The position numbers and the translations under genes are program-made. Shown here in pieces: positions 16,558 to 26,124 of a stretch of 41,107 nucleotides of DNA (position 1 is the stretch's first letter; each line of letters begins with the position of its first letter). The notes under the pieces were generated by a model that did not search any database, was not told the origin of the DNA, and was given only the letters and a program-made list of their open reading frames with translations. The stretch lies in contig CANGFE010000018.1 of the NCBI GenBank assembly GCA_947453155.1, forward strand, positions 1 through 41,107, read 5' to 3'. The stretch is from Beijerinckiaceae bacterium (GTDB lineage Bacteria > Pseudomonadota > Alphaproteobacteria > Rhizobiales > Beijerinckiaceae).

Positions 16558-17238
16558 ATGCAAGAAGACGCAGGATTGGTCCGGTTCAACAATGTCGGCT
16601 TACGATATGGCATGGGGCCCGAAGTGCTGCGGGACCTCACCTTTTCGATTGAGCCGCAGTCTTTCCAGTTCCTGACGGGCCCGTCGGGCGCAGGCAAGAC
16701 CACATTGCTGCGCCTGATTCTTCTCTCCTTGCAGCCGACGCGTGGCTTTATTTCCCTTTTTGGACATGACGCCGCCGCCCTCGATAAGGATCAGATCACG
16801 GCTTTGCGTCGCCGCATCGGCGTCGTCTTTCAGGACTTTCGCCTGCTTGATCATCTGACGACCTATGAAAATGTGGCGCTGCCTTTGCGCGTGCAGGGGC
16901 GTGACGAGGCCAGCTATCGTGCCGAAGTCGTCGAATTGCTGGGCTGGGTGGGATTGGGCGACCGGATGCATGTTTTGCCGCCCGTTCTATCGGGGGGTGA
17001 AAAGCAGCGCGCGGCCATTGCGCGCGCCTTGATCGTGCGACCCGAACTTCTGCTCGCCGATGAGCCTACGGGTAATGTGGACCCAAGCTTGGCGCGTCGT
17101 CTGTTGCGGCTTTTTCTGGAGTTGCACCGCTCGGGAACATCCGTTGTGATTGCCACACATGATCTCGGGCTGATGGATCAATTTGATGGTGCGCGTCGTC
17201 TCGTGCTCGGCGATGGCCGGCTTCATATTTACGATTGA
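16558..17238 (+). CDS. ftsE: Cell division ATP-binding protein FtsE
   Basis: The ATPase of the FtsEX complex, which regulates septal peptidoglycan hydrolases during division. The 226-residue ABC domain has Walker A GPSGAGKTT (41-49), a Q-loop in VVFQDFRLLDH, the signature LSGGEKQR, Walker B LLLADEPTGN and the switch His in IATHD. A TTG further upstream at 16516 is in frame, but the ATG at 16558 has AAGGAAGGG directly before it. The ftsX start follows nine bases after the stop, in a four-gene operon with ydcF and plsC. Confidence 0.95.
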   Translation: MQEDAGLVRFNNVGLRYGMGPEVLRDLTFSIEPQSFQFLTGPSGAGKTTLLRLILLSLQPTRGFISLFGHDAAALDKDQITALRRRIGVVFQDFRLLDHLTTYENVALPLRVQGRDEASYRAEVVELLGWVGLGDRMHVLPPVLSGGEKQRAAIARALIVRPELLLADEPTGNVDPSLARRLLRLFLELHRSGTSVVIATHDLGLMDQFDGARRLVLGDGRLHIYD

Positions 17239-17246
17239 GGCGGGGC

Positions 17247-18194
17247 ATGTCGAGCGCACAGCGTGATCCAGAAAACAACTATAACGAAGGCTTTGGTCGG
17301 CGTGATGTGCCGCTTGTCCCGCCCGATGCCATAGCAACACGCGCCCTCGTGACCGTGATTGCAATTATGACCTTCCTTGCTTCGCTCACAGCGGGATCAG
17401 CTGTTTTGGTGAGCGATGTCTCACGCGGCTGGCGACAGGATGTGGCGCGGGAAATGAGCATTCAGCTCAAACCCATCACCGGCCGAAATATTGAACTCGA
17501 TGTCAAAAAGGTCGAGGAGATTGCACGTGCAGCACCCGGCGTGAAAGACGTGAGCGCTCTATCTCCATCAGAATCCGAACGCCTGCTTGAACCATGGCTG
17601 GGAACAGGGCTTGATCTGAAGGAACTGCCCGTTCCGCGCATGATCGTCTTGAAACTCGCGCCTGATACACAGCTTGATCTTGCAAAATTGCGGGCGACGC
17701 TTGCCCAAAATGTCCCCGGCGCCAATTTGGATGATCATCGACAATGGATTGATCGCCTCACGGTGATGTCACGAACAACCGTACTGGTTGCTATTGTGAT
17801 TTTCGGTCTGGTTCTCATTGCTATGGCGTTGGCGGTTGCCTTTGCTACACGCGGCGCCATGGCCGGCAGTCGTGAAGTCATCAATGTTCTTCATTTTGTT
17901 GGCGCTGAAGATTCCTATATTGCGCGCCAGTTTCAGCGCCATTTCCTTTGGCTCGGTTTGCGTGGCGGACTCATTGGCGGTGGCCTTGCCATTGCTACGT
18001 TCTTGATAGGCGGCCTCTTGTCGCATCGCTGGATCAGCGGCATGGGCGGGGATCAACTCGAAGCCATGTTCGGGACATTCTCACTCGGCTTGTTCGGCTA
18101 TGCTATTATTGTCGTGATCGGCGCCTCGGTTTCCGTTCTGACGGGTCTCACCTCGCGCTCGGTCGTCTTCCGTCACTTGCGGGGCCTGACATGA
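17247..18194 (+). CDS. ftsX: Cell division protein FtsX
   Basis: The membrane subunit of FtsEX. The 315-residue protein has a cytoplasmic N-terminus, a first helix (VTVIAIMTFLASLTAG, near 40-55), a periplasmic domain of about 115 residues that would contact hydrolase activators, and three further helices in the C-terminal half. The ATG at 17247 is preceded by GGCGGGG. Its last four bases overlap the next start (ATGA), showing tight coupling to ydcF. The sequence is divergent, as FtsX usually is, so the call rests on topology plus its place after ftsE. Confidence 0.92.
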   Translation: MSSAQRDPENNYNEGFGRRDVPLVPPDAIATRALVTVIAIMTFLASLTAGSAVLVSDVSRGWRQDVAREMSIQLKPITGRNIELDVKKVEEIARAAPGVKDVSALSPSESERLLEPWLGTGLDLKELPVPRMIVLKLAPDTQLDLAKLRATLAQNVPGANLDDHRQWIDRLTVMSRTTVLVAIVIFGLVLIAMALAVAFATRGAMAGSREVINVLHFVGAEDSYIARQFQRHFLWLGLRGGLIGGGLAIATFLIGGLLSHRWISGMGGDQLEAMFGTFSLGLFGYAIIVVIGASVSVLTGLTSRSVVFRHLRGLT

Positions 18195-18808
18195 CGCGCC
18201 GCATCCGGCGCGCCTTTTACTTGGCGATTTGTCTCTTTCTCATCGTATTCGCTGGATTTGTTGCTTTTGCCTTCAAGGTGGAGCGACAAACACTCCAACT
18301 CGATCAAAAAGCCGATGGCATGATTGTGCTGACCGGCGGCGCTGACCGAATTCCAGATGCTATTGAGCTCTTTTCAAAAGGTCATGCGAGCCGGATGCTG
18401 ATTACCGGTGTCAATCCAGGGATTACACGGGCAGAAATTGGTCGCTTTAATCCCAAATATCGTGAGCTCATCGACTGCTGCGTTGATCTTGGATATGAAG
18501 CCCTGAATACATCTGGCAATGCGCGCGAGGCCCGTCGCTGGGCCCAGCAAAATGCAATCCAGCAATCTTTGATCGTTGTAACCTCGAACTACCATATGCC
18601 ACGCGCACTAGCTGAATTGCAGGATGCGCTTCCGGGACTGGCCCTTATTCCCTATCCCGTTGTGAGCGTTAAAATGCGAGACAGCAGCTGGTGGCAATCT
18701 CCACAAGCCATGCGTCTGATGAGCTCTGAATATATCAAATATGTTCTTGTCTCCGGCCGCATCATTGCCAAGAAGCTTTGGAGCCAAACCAAAGCAGCCT
18801 TTGATTGA
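18191..18808 (+). CDS. YdcF/ElyC family (DUF218) membrane-anchored protein
   Basis: A 205-residue protein with one N-terminal transmembrane helix (YLAICLFLIVFAGFVAFAF) and a DUF218 domain: ADGMIVLTGG, a DAIELFSKGHASRMLITGV helix-strand pair, NTSGNAREA and VTSNYHMPRAL. Related E. coli proteins (ElyC, SanA) take part in envelope integrity and peptidoglycan/lipid-carrier metabolism. It starts by ATGA overlap with ftsX; a much longer upstream reading frame overlapping ftsX is not the gene. Its place in the ftsEX-plsC operon supports an envelope role, but the reaction is unknown. Confidence 0.88.
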   Translation: MTRRIRRAFYLAICLFLIVFAGFVAFAFKVERQTLQLDQKADGMIVLTGGADRIPDAIELFSKGHASRMLITGVNPGITRAEIGRFNPKYRELIDCCVDLGYEALNTSGNAREARRWAQQNAIQQSLIVVTSNYHMPRALAELQDALPGLALIPYPVVSVKMRDSSWWQSPQAMRLMSSEYIKYVLVSGRIIAKKLWSQTKAAFD

Positions 18809-18822
18809 AACGATTCCCGTCC

Positions 18823-19587
18823 ATGCTTCTCGCCCGCTCCATCCTCTTCAATATTGCCTTTTTTACCAACATCACGATTCTGCTGATTGTCGCTTTGCCG
18901 ACCCTTGTGATGCCACGTTCCGCTGTGTTCAAAGTCGGAAAGATTTGGGCGCGTAGTTCACTCTGGCTTCTGAAAGTTATTTGCGAAACGGAGGTTGAAT
19001 TTCGTGGACGTGAAAACATTCCCACAGGGCCATTCATTGTCGCGCCCAAGCACCAATCTGCATGGGAGACATTTGCGCTCATCATGCTGTTTGATGACTT
19101 CTGCTATATTTTGAAACGCGAACTGACTTTCATCCCCCTGTTTGGCTGGTACATCTGGAAGTCAGGTCAAATCGCGATTAACCGCGCAACGGGCAGCAGC
19201 GCCTTGGCGCAAGCGGAAGAAAAAGCTCGCAAAATTTTCGCCGAAGGACGGCAATTGTTCATCTTCCCAGAAGGCACGCGCCGGCCCGCGGGTGCGCCGC
19301 CGCACTATAAATTCGGCGTGGCTCATCTCTATGATGCCTGCCAAGTGCCCTGCCTTCCGATTGTCCTCAATTCAGGCCTGTTTTGGGCACGCCGCAGCGT
19401 GATCAAGCGTCCGGGCACAATTGTTGTCGAAATTCTTCCACCCATCGCACCAGGAATCGAAAAGCAGGCATTTTTTGCGCTCCTGCAAGAGCGTATGGAA
19501 AAAGCGTCTGACGGCCTCATCGCAGAGGCGACAGCCCACGATCCCTCACTGATCCCAATCGTGGAGCGAAATCGGCAATTGCCGTAA
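18823..19587 (+). CDS. plsC: 1-acyl-sn-glycerol-3-phosphate acyltransferase family protein
   Basis: A PlsC-type lysophospholipid acyltransferase that makes phosphatidic acid from lysophosphatidate. 254 residues: an N-terminal membrane helix (ILFNIAFFTNITILLIVAL), the catalytic block KHQSAWETF, a glycerol-phosphate binding FPEGTRRPAG, and downstream PLSC core. The catalytic motif here is HX4E rather than the textbook HX4D. Start is uncertain: a TTG at 18805 overlaps the ydcF stop, while ATG at 18823 is used here; neither has a strong ribosome-binding site, which fits translational coupling. It is the last gene of the ftsEX-ydcF-plsC unit. Confidence 0.88.
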   Translation: MLLARSILFNIAFFTNITILLIVALPTLVMPRSAVFKVGKIWARSSLWLLKVICETEVEFRGRENIPTGPFIVAPKHQSAWETFALIMLFDDFCYILKRELTFIPLFGWYIWKSGQIAINRATGSSALAQAEEKARKIFAEGRQLFIFPEGTRRPAGAPPHYKFGVAHLYDACQVPCLPIVLNSGLFWARRSVIKRPGTIVVEILPPIAPGIEKQAFFALLQERMEKASDGLIAEATAHDPSLIPIVERNRQLP

Positions 19588-19591
19588 GGCG

Positions 19592-20125
19592 TCAGCTCAG
19601 CTCGGCGACAATGGCTGCGAGATCGGGATCATCCACGCCTGACGCCGTCAGATGTTCAAAGGTCGAGCGGATATATTCGATATTATCTCCCGACATGCCG
19701 TGCCCCTGGCGGACAAGCCGCACCAGTTCGGCGTGTGGCAGGCGGCCCGCATATTGCGGATGTCTAGGATCGACAACATAAGCGACAGCCGTCACCGCGC
19801 GATCAGACTGAAGGCGTGCGGTCAGCCATGTTTCGACGTAAACTGATGTGACCTGCTCCCGCTCCCGCAGATATTCCAAAGTGGCCTGTCGATTGGGGGC
19901 AGCAACTCGGAAGGCGAGACCCCTGCAGGCGCCCCCACGATCAAGCCCGAGAACAAGGCCCGGCTTTTCAGGTGTGCCGCGATGAACATGGGAGAAAATA
20001 CACAGCGACCTGTGATAACCATGCACCAAAGCAGGGCAGCACTCTTCAAATTCGAAGCCGGGCCGCCACATCAGGGACCCGTAACCGAAAACCCAAAGAT
20101 CGCCGTTTTCACTGTCTCGCATCAT
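19592..20125 (-). CDS. ChaC-like gamma-glutamylcyclotransferase
   Basis: A 177-residue cytosolic protein of the ChaC family, which cleaves glutathione to 5-oxoproline and Cys-Gly. The N-terminal substrate-binding loop VFGYGSLMWRPGF is complete and the catalytic-type Glu lies in EYLREREQ. SHVHRGTPEKPGLVLGLDRGG and the late GDNIEYIRST segment are also typical. It ends five bases from plsC, tail to tail, and starts 24 bases from the divergent DUF2125 gene. ATG at 20122 is an equally possible start. Confidence 0.88.
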   Translation of the reverse strand: MMRDSENGDLWVFGYGSLMWRPGFEFEECCPALVHGYHRSLCIFSHVHRGTPEKPGLVLGLDRGGACRGLAFRVAAPNRQATLEYLREREQVTSVYVETWLTARLQSDRAVTAVAYVVDPRHPQYAGRLPHAELVRLVRQGHGMSGDNIEYIRSTFEHLTASGVDDPDLAAIVAELS

Positions 20126-20148
20126 GAGCCGGAATCAGGACTGAAGAT

Positions 20149-21159
20149 ATGACGCAATATGAAACTCCAGAGACAGCGCCGCAAGCGGTGAGCCGGCTCG
20201 GACTTTATCTGCCGACAGGCCTTCTGTTGCTTCTTGCTATCGGCTGGTCCAGCTTCTGGTCTTTTGCCGCCAACAAGGCCGATGACGCGTTATCGATATG
20301 GATGAGCGCAGAGAAAACACACGGCAGGACATGGGAGTGCATGGGCAAAGAGATTGGGGGCTATCCGTTCCGCATTGAATTGCGCTGCTCCTCAATCAAG
20401 TTTTCAAGTCCGCAGATGAAAGCAGATCTCGGCGCTTTTCATGCCGCAGCACAGATCTATAGCCCCAAGCTCATTCTGGCTGACGTGAGCGGGCCATTGC
20501 AGATCGATAGCGTGGGTGTGCAAAATGTCTTCTCGTGGACCAATATGCGCGTGTCCTTGCGCTTCAATGGAGCACTAGAGCGCGCCTCCATAAATATTGC
20601 TGACTTCAAAGGCGGAGAGGTTACCGATAGCGTGTTACTCAGCGCCAAAATGGTGGAGTTTCATCTGCGCACAGACACGGCACGCCCAAGCGAAGATCGG
20701 GCGGCGGATGTTGTGGTCACCATGAGTGATTTGCGCGCGTCTGGCCTTGATGTGGTCATTGGCAATCCAGATGTGGCGACAATCAATCTTTCAGGGACCA
20801 TCACGCAGGCCTTGGGATTGCGTGTCGGCAATTGGCAGTCAGCGTTGGAAAATTGGCGTGCGCAAAACGGCCAGATCTTTTTGGAAAACGGTCGGCTCGC
20901 AAAAGGTCCATTTTCGATCGAAGGCAAAGGTGCGCTCGGTCTTGATCCGGCTCATCGCGTTCAAGGCGAGCTGATGGTGGGCGCGCGCGGCGTCAGCCCT
21001 ATCGTATCGCGCTTTGTCTCCGGCAATGCCGCACAGCTGGCTGGCGCCTTGCTAGAGCGCAAGGATGGCACGGCCGTTCAGCTGCCTTTGCGCATGCAAG
21101 AGGGTCGCGTGTCTTTTGGCCCGCTGCGCACGGGCCCCATTCTCGCGCCGCTTTACTGA
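20149..21159 (+). CDS. DUF2125 domain protein
   Basis: A 336-residue protein with a single N-terminal transmembrane segment or uncleaved signal anchor (LYLPTGLLLLLAIGWSSFW, about 19-37) and a large predicted periplasmic domain. Conserved pieces include GYPFRIELRC, SGPLQI and the closing [13 protein letters not shown]. The beta-rich repeats are reminiscent of AsmA-like or other lipid-exposed periplasmic proteins, but that is speculation; the DUF2125 family is alphaproteobacterial and uncharacterised. Its final seven bases overlap the end of the convergent prephenate dehydrogenase gene. Confidence 0.85.
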   Translation: MTQYETPETAPQAVSRLGLYLPTGLLLLLAIGWSSFWSFAANKADDALSIWMSAEKTHGRTWECMGKEIGGYPFRIELRCSSIKFSSPQMKADLGAFHAAAQIYSPKLILADVSGPLQIDSVGVQNVFSWTNMRVSLRFNGALERASINIADFKGGEVTDSVLLSAKMVEFHLRTDTARPSEDRAADVVVTMSDLRASGLDVVIGNPDVATINLSGTITQALGLRVGNWQSALENWRAQNGQIFLENGRLAKGPFSIEGKGALGLDPAHRVQGELMVGARGVSPIVSRFVSGNAAQLAGALLERKDGTAVQLPLRMQEGRVSFGPLRTGPILAPLY

Positions 21160-22112
21160 GGCTTGCTTTCGGATGAGGTGCGGCGGCCAAAATCAGGGGC
21201 CGCTGCATCTTGTCCCTGCGCCACAATGCTACGCCGAATAGCGCGCGTGCGCGTGAACAAATCAAACAAGCCCTGACCATCGCCCCAGCGGATCATGCGC
21301 TGAAGGGCGGCTAAATCTTCGTTGAAGCGACCAAGCATTTCGAGAACAGCATCTTTGTTGTTCAAGAAAATATCGCGCCACATGGTGGGATCGGATGAGG
21401 CAATACGCGTGAAATCGCGAAAGCCACCAGCTGAAAATTTGATGACTTCCGATTGGGTGACTTCTTCAAGATCAGCCGCCGTCCCGACAATGTTATAAGC
21501 GATCAGATGCGGCACATGGCTTGTAATGGCCAAAACCAGATCGTGATGGGCTGGCGTCATCACCTCAACATTCGAACCAACTTCGCTCCAGAATTGCTGA
21601 AGCTTGGCTGTCGCTTTCTCGTCTGATCCGTCCGGCGGCGTCAGAATGCACCAGCGATCCACAAAGAGTGTCGAGAAGCCTGCGTCAGGCCCGGAATATT
21701 CCGTGCCTGCGACCGGGTGAGCGGGAATGAAATGAACTTTTTCGGACAGATGCGGCTGCACAGCTGCAACAACCGAAGCCTTCACCGATCCAACATCGGA
21801 GAGAATGGCACCGGACGCCAGATGCGGCGCGATTTGCGCGGCGACATCACCAATGCTGCCAACGGGTGTGCAGAGAATAACAAGATCAGCGCCGGCAACT
21901 GCAGCCTTGGCATCTTGAAAAACTTCATCGGCAATGCCGATCTCGCGCACGCGTGTACAAACGGACTCAGACAGATCGGCAGCAACCAGCGTTTTGACGA
22001 GATTGCGCTGACGCGCTGCACGCAAGAGCGAGGAGCCAATCAGGCCCACGCCTACAATGACCAGACGCTCGAAAAGGGGCGCATCAAGTGGCTTGGAAAA
22101 ACGATCAGCCAC
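21153..22112 (-). CDS. tyrC: Prephenate/arogenate dehydrogenase
   Basis: A 319-residue NAD(P)-dependent enzyme of tyrosine synthesis. The N-terminal Rossmann motif is [15 protein letters not shown]; the helical dimerisation domain has [19 protein letters not shown] and [12 protein letters not shown], where conserved His and Arg residues bind substrate. The long open frame reaches 22136, but the GTG at 22112 has GGAGGCG six bases upstream and overlaps the hisC stop by eight bases; I prefer it. Third gene of the chorismate mutase-hisC-tyrC operon. Prephenate versus arogenate use cannot be decided by eye. Some annotators use tyrA for this gene. Confidence 0.9.
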   Translation of the reverse strand: MADRFSKPLDAPLFERLVIVGVGLIGSSLLRAARQRNLVKTLVAADLSESVCTRVREIGIADEVFQDAKAAVAGADLVILCTPVGSIGDVAAQIAPHLASGAILSDVGSVKASVVAAVQPHLSEKVHFIPAHPVAGTEYSGPDAGFSTLFVDRWCILTPPDGSDEKATAKLQQFWSEVGSNVEVMTPAHHDLVLAITSHVPHLIAYNIVGTAADLEEVTQSEVIKFSAGGFRDFTRIASSDPTMWRDIFLNNKDAVLEMLGRFNEDLAALQRMIRWGDGQGLFDLFTRTRAIRRSIVAQGQDAAAPDFGRRTSSESKPQ

Positions 22113-23226
22113 GGTGCGCCTCCGCCACATAGTCACGTAAGCCTTCTACCAGAAGGCGGTTTGCTTCCTCGGTTCCAACCGTAATGCGCAAATAATCGGG
22201 CAATCCATATGCCCCAACTGCTCGCACAATAATGCCGCGCGCGGTCAAGAAAGCATCAGCATCATTCGCGCTCACGCCGGAAGCTTTGTTAAAATGGACC
22301 AACACGAAATTAGCAACGCTGGGCGTGACCTCTAGACCGAGAGCCGAAATCTCTTTCGTCAGCCAAGGCAACCACTTTTCATTGTGATCGATGGCGCCTT
22401 CCACATGGGCAACGTCTTCGACTGCGGCAATACCGGCTTCGAGAGCTGCACCATTCACATTGAACGGGCCTCTAATACGGTTGATCGCATCGCAAATTGA
22501 GGCTGGCGCATACATCCAGCCGAGACGCAAATTGGCGAGGCCAAAGATCTTCGAGAAAGTGCGAGTCATGACCACATTCTCATTGGTCGCGACAAGCTCT
22601 ATGCCCTCTGCATAATCATTGCGGCGGACATATTCCGCATAAGCGCCATCCAGAACGAGAATGACATTCTTAGGCAGGCCTGCGTGCAGGCGCTTCACTT
22701 CTTCGAACGGAATATAAGTCCCCGTCGGATTATTCGGATTGGCGAGATAGACAATTTTCGTGCGTGGTGTCACGCAGGCCAAAATTGCATCTACATCGGC
22801 GGTAAGATTTTTTTCAGGCGCCACAACAGGCGTCCCGCCGGCAGACAGAATCGCGATCTTGTAGACGAGAAATCCGTGTGTCGTGAAAATGCCTTCATCA
22901 CCCGGACCCACATAGGCCAGCGACAAAAGATGCAGAAGATCATCAGAGCCGTTGCCACAAACAATACGGTCTGGATCAAGGCCAAAGCGCTTGCCGAGCG
23001 CAGCGCGCAAACGCTTGACTGATCCATCGGGATACAGCTCAAGCTTGGAAGCCAAAGTACTGAAGGCTTCAATGGCCCGCGGTGACGCGCCAAGCGGCGT
23101 CTCATTGGACGATAATTTGTAAATCTTGCTAGCGCCCGGCGCGCCGCTTTTTCCCGGCACATAAGGGTCAATCGCCAACACATTGGGGCGTGGAACTGGG
23201 CGGTCATTCATGGTGGGAGACGACAT
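22105..23226 (-). CDS. hisC: Histidinol-phosphate / aromatic aminotransferase
   Basis: A 373-residue class I/II PLP aminotransferase. Visible are [14 protein letters not shown] near the N-terminus, [13 protein letters not shown], the DGAYAEYVR aspartate strand and the PLP-binding lysine in [15 protein letters not shown]. HisC transaminates histidinol phosphate, but its location between chorismate mutase and prephenate dehydrogenase suggests it also, or mainly, serves the Phe/Tyr branch as an aromatic aminotransferase; such dual use is known for HisC homologues. It starts 30 bases after the chorismate mutase gene and overlaps tyrC. Confidence 0.9.
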   Translation of the reverse strand: MSSPTMNDRPVPRPNVLAIDPYVPGKSGAPGASKIYKLSSNETPLGASPRAIEAFSTLASKLELYPDGSVKRLRAALGKRFGLDPDRIVCGNGSDDLLHLLSLAYVGPGDEGIFTTHGFLVYKIAILSAGGTPVVAPEKNLTADVDAILACVTPRTKIVYLANPNNPTGTYIPFEEVKRLHAGLPKNVILVLDGAYAEYVRRNDYAEGIELVATNENVVMTRTFSKIFGLANLRLGWMYAPASICDAINRIRGPFNVNGAALEAGIAAVEDVAHVEGAIDHNEKWLPWLTKEISALGLEVTPSVANFVLVHFNKASGVSANDADAFLTARGIIVRAVGAYGLPDYLRITVGTEEANRLLVEGLRDYVAEAHRG

Positions 23227-23256
23227 GGATCAATCCAAATTGAGATCGGCGCTGGC

Positions 23257-24120
23257 TCAGCTAGCCGGATGACCTTTGAAAGAAAAACGCGCGGCATGGC
23301 TGCCAACTTCGCTGATACGCGATGCCGATGTTCCGGCCTCTGTCAGCGCTGATTGAACACCATCAAGTCCAGCTTTCGCAGGAATGGCAACCAAGACAGA
23401 CAGGCCAGTTTCATCTGCCGCATTGCCGATCATCTCACCGCTCACTTTGGCAAGCGCAGCCGGCAATCCATCACGCCAACGTTCAAGATGCAGGCAATAG
23501 AGCAGGATTTCGCGGGCCGCCGCTTCCGCAAGCGGCTTGGCAATCACAAAGACCGGCATGCCCGCTGGATGATCGGGGCGCTCAACAAAGGGTAAGCGCG
23601 CGATGATTTTCGGTGCAGCAGGGTCGGCCAAACGCGTCCACCAAGGACCGGCTGTCACGCCGCCATCAATGCGAAACATGCCCAGATCACCAGACGAGCG
23701 CGCAACCGCGTCGATCACGCCCGCGGCGCCTTGATGGGTGATGTAGGGCACGGTGAATCCGAAGTGGAAGCGCTCGGAATCGCGCATCGCTGCATCGCCG
23801 CCCGAAATATCGGCATGGACGGAATAATTCGACTGCACATAGGTGAAGGTCGCAATGATGATGCGCCAGATGCTCTCAACCGTATCGAGCGGGAGCAGGC
23901 CGCGATGGCGCTCTGCTAGGCGGCGCATCATTTCCGCCTCGCGTCCTGGACGGAAGGCCGAGCCGCCGCCTTGGCGCGCCTTGACCGCGATCAGACGGTC
24001 AATGATCTCGCCACGTTCCATCAGCAGACGGTGCACGTCCGCATCAATCCGGTCGATGTCGACGCGGAGTTCGCTCAGGATCGCCTGAGGATCCTTGTCG
24101 GCGTCAGAATTAGCAGCCAC
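23257..24120 (-). CDS. Chorismate mutase with an unusual C-terminal domain
   Basis: A 287-residue protein. Residues about 10-95 form an AroQ-type chorismate mutase domain (LRVDIDRIDADVHRLLMER, then KARQGGG and EAEMMRRLAERHRG; helix three has SIWRIIIATF), converting chorismate to prephenate. The remaining 190 residues resemble a degenerate prephenate-dehydratase-like region plus an ACT-like end (SVLVAIPAKAGLDGVQSAL) but lack recognisable dehydratase catalytic motifs; a regulatory role is an inference. Start is uncertain: GTG at 24120 gives a natural length; a TTG at 24183 extends the frame. First gene of the aromatic amino acid operon. Confidence 0.82.
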   Translation of the reverse strand: MAANSDADKDPQAILSELRVDIDRIDADVHRLLMERGEIIDRLIAVKARQGGGSAFRPGREAEMMRRLAERHRGLLPLDTVESIWRIIIATFTYVQSNYSVHADISGGDAAMRDSERFHFGFTVPYITHQGAAGVIDAVARSSGDLGMFRIDGGVTAGPWWTRLADPAAPKIIARLPFVERPDHPAGMPVFVIAKPLAEAAAREILLYCLHLERWRDGLPAALAKVSGEMIGNAADETGLSVLVAIPAKAGLDGVQSALTEAGTSASRISEVGSHAARFSFKGHPAS

Positions 24121-24295
24121 GGACGAGGTCTCGCACTCTAAAGAAGTCGCGCCTGTCTTACTGGCGAGCGCCCTGCAATGCAAAGGAAACTACCCTCGAA
24201 CGCCGACCCGCGGACAGCTTGACTTGCCTCGGGGCGGATCATAACACCGAACAAGACGTTCGAAATAGCGGACGGATGGTTCGGAGTTAGGGTCA

Positions 24296-25489
24296 GTGAC
24301 GGAGATTGAACCTCTCAAGGCTGGTCACGCTGCCCGGCGCGAGGCAGACGCGCCGCACTCACTTGTGCTGCGCCTGCCAGCCGACAAGCCCCTGATGATG
24401 GATGCAGGCATCGCCCTCGCACCACTTACCATCGCCTATCAGACCTATGGCACGCTCAATGCCGACAAAACCAACGCTATTCTGGTCTGCCATGCGCTGA
24501 CCGGCGACCAACATGTCGCCAATACCCATCCACTGACGGGAAAACCCGGCTGGTGGGAAATCATGGTCGGTCCGGGCAAGCCTATCGACACCGACCGCTA
24601 TTTCATCATCTGCTCGAATGTACTCGGCGGCTGCCTGGGCACCACGGGACCTGCTTCCACCAATCCGGCGACAGGCCAGCTCTTTGGGCTCGGCATGCCA
24701 ATGGTGACGATCCGCGACATGGTCCGCGCGCAAGCCTTGCTCGTCGACCATCTGGGCATTGATAAATTATTCTGCGTCATCGGCGGATCGATGGGCGGCA
24801 TGCAAGTGCTGCAATGGGTGGCGAGCTATCCAGATCGCGTCTTCTGTGCCATCCCGATTGCCACCGCGCCCCGCCATTCTTCGCAAAACATCGCCTTCAA
24901 TGAAGTCGGGCGGCAAGCCGTGATGGCGGATCCTGATTGGGCAAATGGACGCTACTTCGAGCTCGGTCAAAACCCGACCAAAGGGCTCGCAGTGGCGCGC
25001 ATGGCCGCGCATATCACCTATCTGTCGGACGAGGCTCTCCATCGGAAATTCGGACGTAAACTGCAGAATAAAACAGCGCCGACATTTTCCTTCGATGCAG
25101 ATTTCCAAATCGAAAGCTATCTGCGCCACCAAGGCTCGACATTCGTTGAGCGGTTCGATGCGAATTCCTATCTCTATCTGACACGCGCGATGGATTATTT
25201 CGATCTCGCAGAAGATTATGAAGGATCACTGGCGCGCGCCTTCAAAGGCACGAAAACGCGCTTCTGCCTTGTGTCCTTCACATCTGACTGGCTGTTCCCA
25301 ACATCTGCATCACGCGCCATTGTTCATGCGCTCAATGCCAATAGCGCTTCCGTCTCTTTCGTTGAGATCGACACCGATAAAGGCCATGATGCCTTTTTGC
25401 TCGATGTGCCAGAAATGTTTGCCACCACGTCAGGCTTTATTGAAAGTTCCGCCCGTGCCTTTGGCCTAAAAGAGGCGAAAAGCGCATGA
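24296..25489 (+). CDS. metX: Homoserine O-acyltransferase MetX
   Basis: An alpha/beta-hydrolase-fold enzyme that acylates homoserine in methionine synthesis (acetyl-CoA is the usual donor; succinyl-CoA is used by some MetX members). The 397-residue protein carries CHALTGDQH (oxyanion region), [12 protein letters not shown], the nucleophile elbow [12 protein letters not shown], and a late Asp (TSDWLFP) and His (DKGHDAFL) completing the triad. The start is GTG with GGAG about ten bases upstream; no ATG is available near the N-terminus. I saw no SAM riboswitch in the upstream 110 bases. metW overlaps its stop by ATGA. Confidence 0.94.
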   Translation: MTEIEPLKAGHAARREADAPHSLVLRLPADKPLMMDAGIALAPLTIAYQTYGTLNADKTNAILVCHALTGDQHVANTHPLTGKPGWWEIMVGPGKPIDTDRYFIICSNVLGGCLGTTGPASTNPATGQLFGLGMPMVTIRDMVRAQALLVDHLGIDKLFCVIGGSMGGMQVLQWVASYPDRVFCAIPIATAPRHSSQNIAFNEVGRQAVMADPDWANGRYFELGQNPTKGLAVARMAAHITYLSDEALHRKFGRKLQNKTAPTFSFDADFQIESYLRHQGSTFVERFDANSYLYLTRAMDYFDLAEDYEGSLARAFKGTKTRFCLVSFTSDWLFPTSASRAIVHALNANSASVSFVEIDTDKGHDAFLLDVPEMFATTSGFIESSARAFGLKEAKSA

Positions 25490-26124
25490 CCCAAGTGACG
25501 CAACTCTTTTCGCCTGACACAGCACGCGTTGATCTCCTGCTCATCAAGGATATGGTCGCGCCTAACACACGCGTGCTGGATGTTGGCTGCGGTGACGGCA
25601 CGCTGTTGCGGATGCTTACGGAAGAGCGCGGTGTCGATGCACGCGGCATGGAATTATCCCAGCGCGGCGTGAATGATTGCGTGGCCAAAGGACTTTCTGT
25701 CATTCAGGGCGATGCGGATTTCGATCTCGCTGATTATCCAGATGACAGTTTCGATTATGTAATCCTATCGCAGACGCTCCAAGCGACGCGCAATCCGCGC
25801 CGTGTGCTGGAACAAATGCTGCGCATTGGAAAACGCGCGATCGTCTCGTTTCCAAATTTCGGCTATTGGCGCATCCGTCTGCAAATCATGTTTGCTGGAC
25901 GTATGCCGATAACGGAAAATCTGCCGCTGGCTTGGTATGAAACGCCCAATATTCACTTTTGCACGATCCGCGATTTTGTCGCGCTCGTGGATGAAGTGGA
26001 TGCGCAGATCGACCGCGCGGTCGCACTCAACAGTTCAGGGGCGCCCCTGCGAGTGAGCGCCCCTTGGTGGGTGTGGAATCTGTTTGGCGAGCAGGCCGTC
26101 TTCGTGCTCGAAAGACGAGCCTAA
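25486..26124 (+). CDS. metW: Methionine biosynthesis protein MetW
   Basis: A 212-residue protein with a methyltransferase-like Rossmann core ([20 protein letters not shown], then [27 protein letters not shown] and [16 protein letters not shown]). MetW is coupled to MetX in many proteobacteria and is needed for, or stimulates, MetX activity. The ATGA overlap with metX shows coupled translation. Its stop abuts the stop of the convergent ppa gene with no intervening base. Confidence 0.93.
   Translation: MTQVTQLFSPDTARVDLLLIKDMVAPNTRVLDVGCGDGTLLRMLTEERGVDARGMELSQRGVNDCVAKGLSVIQGDADFDLADYPDDSFDYVILSQTLQATRNPRRVLEQMLRIGKRAIVSFPNFGYWRIRLQIMFAGRMPITENLPLAWYETPNIHFCTIRDFVALVDEVDAQIDRAVALNSSGAPLRVSAPWWVWNLFGEQAVFVLERRA

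Noticed and set aside
17948-18190. Upstream extension of the ydcF frame inside ftsX
   Set aside because: It overlaps the ftsX coding frame, and the ATGA overlap at 18191 gives a start followed directly by the membrane helix.
24184-24295. SAM riboswitch upstream of metX
   Set aside because: I looked for the SAM-II type pattern common before metX in alphaproteobacteria and could not find its conserved core.
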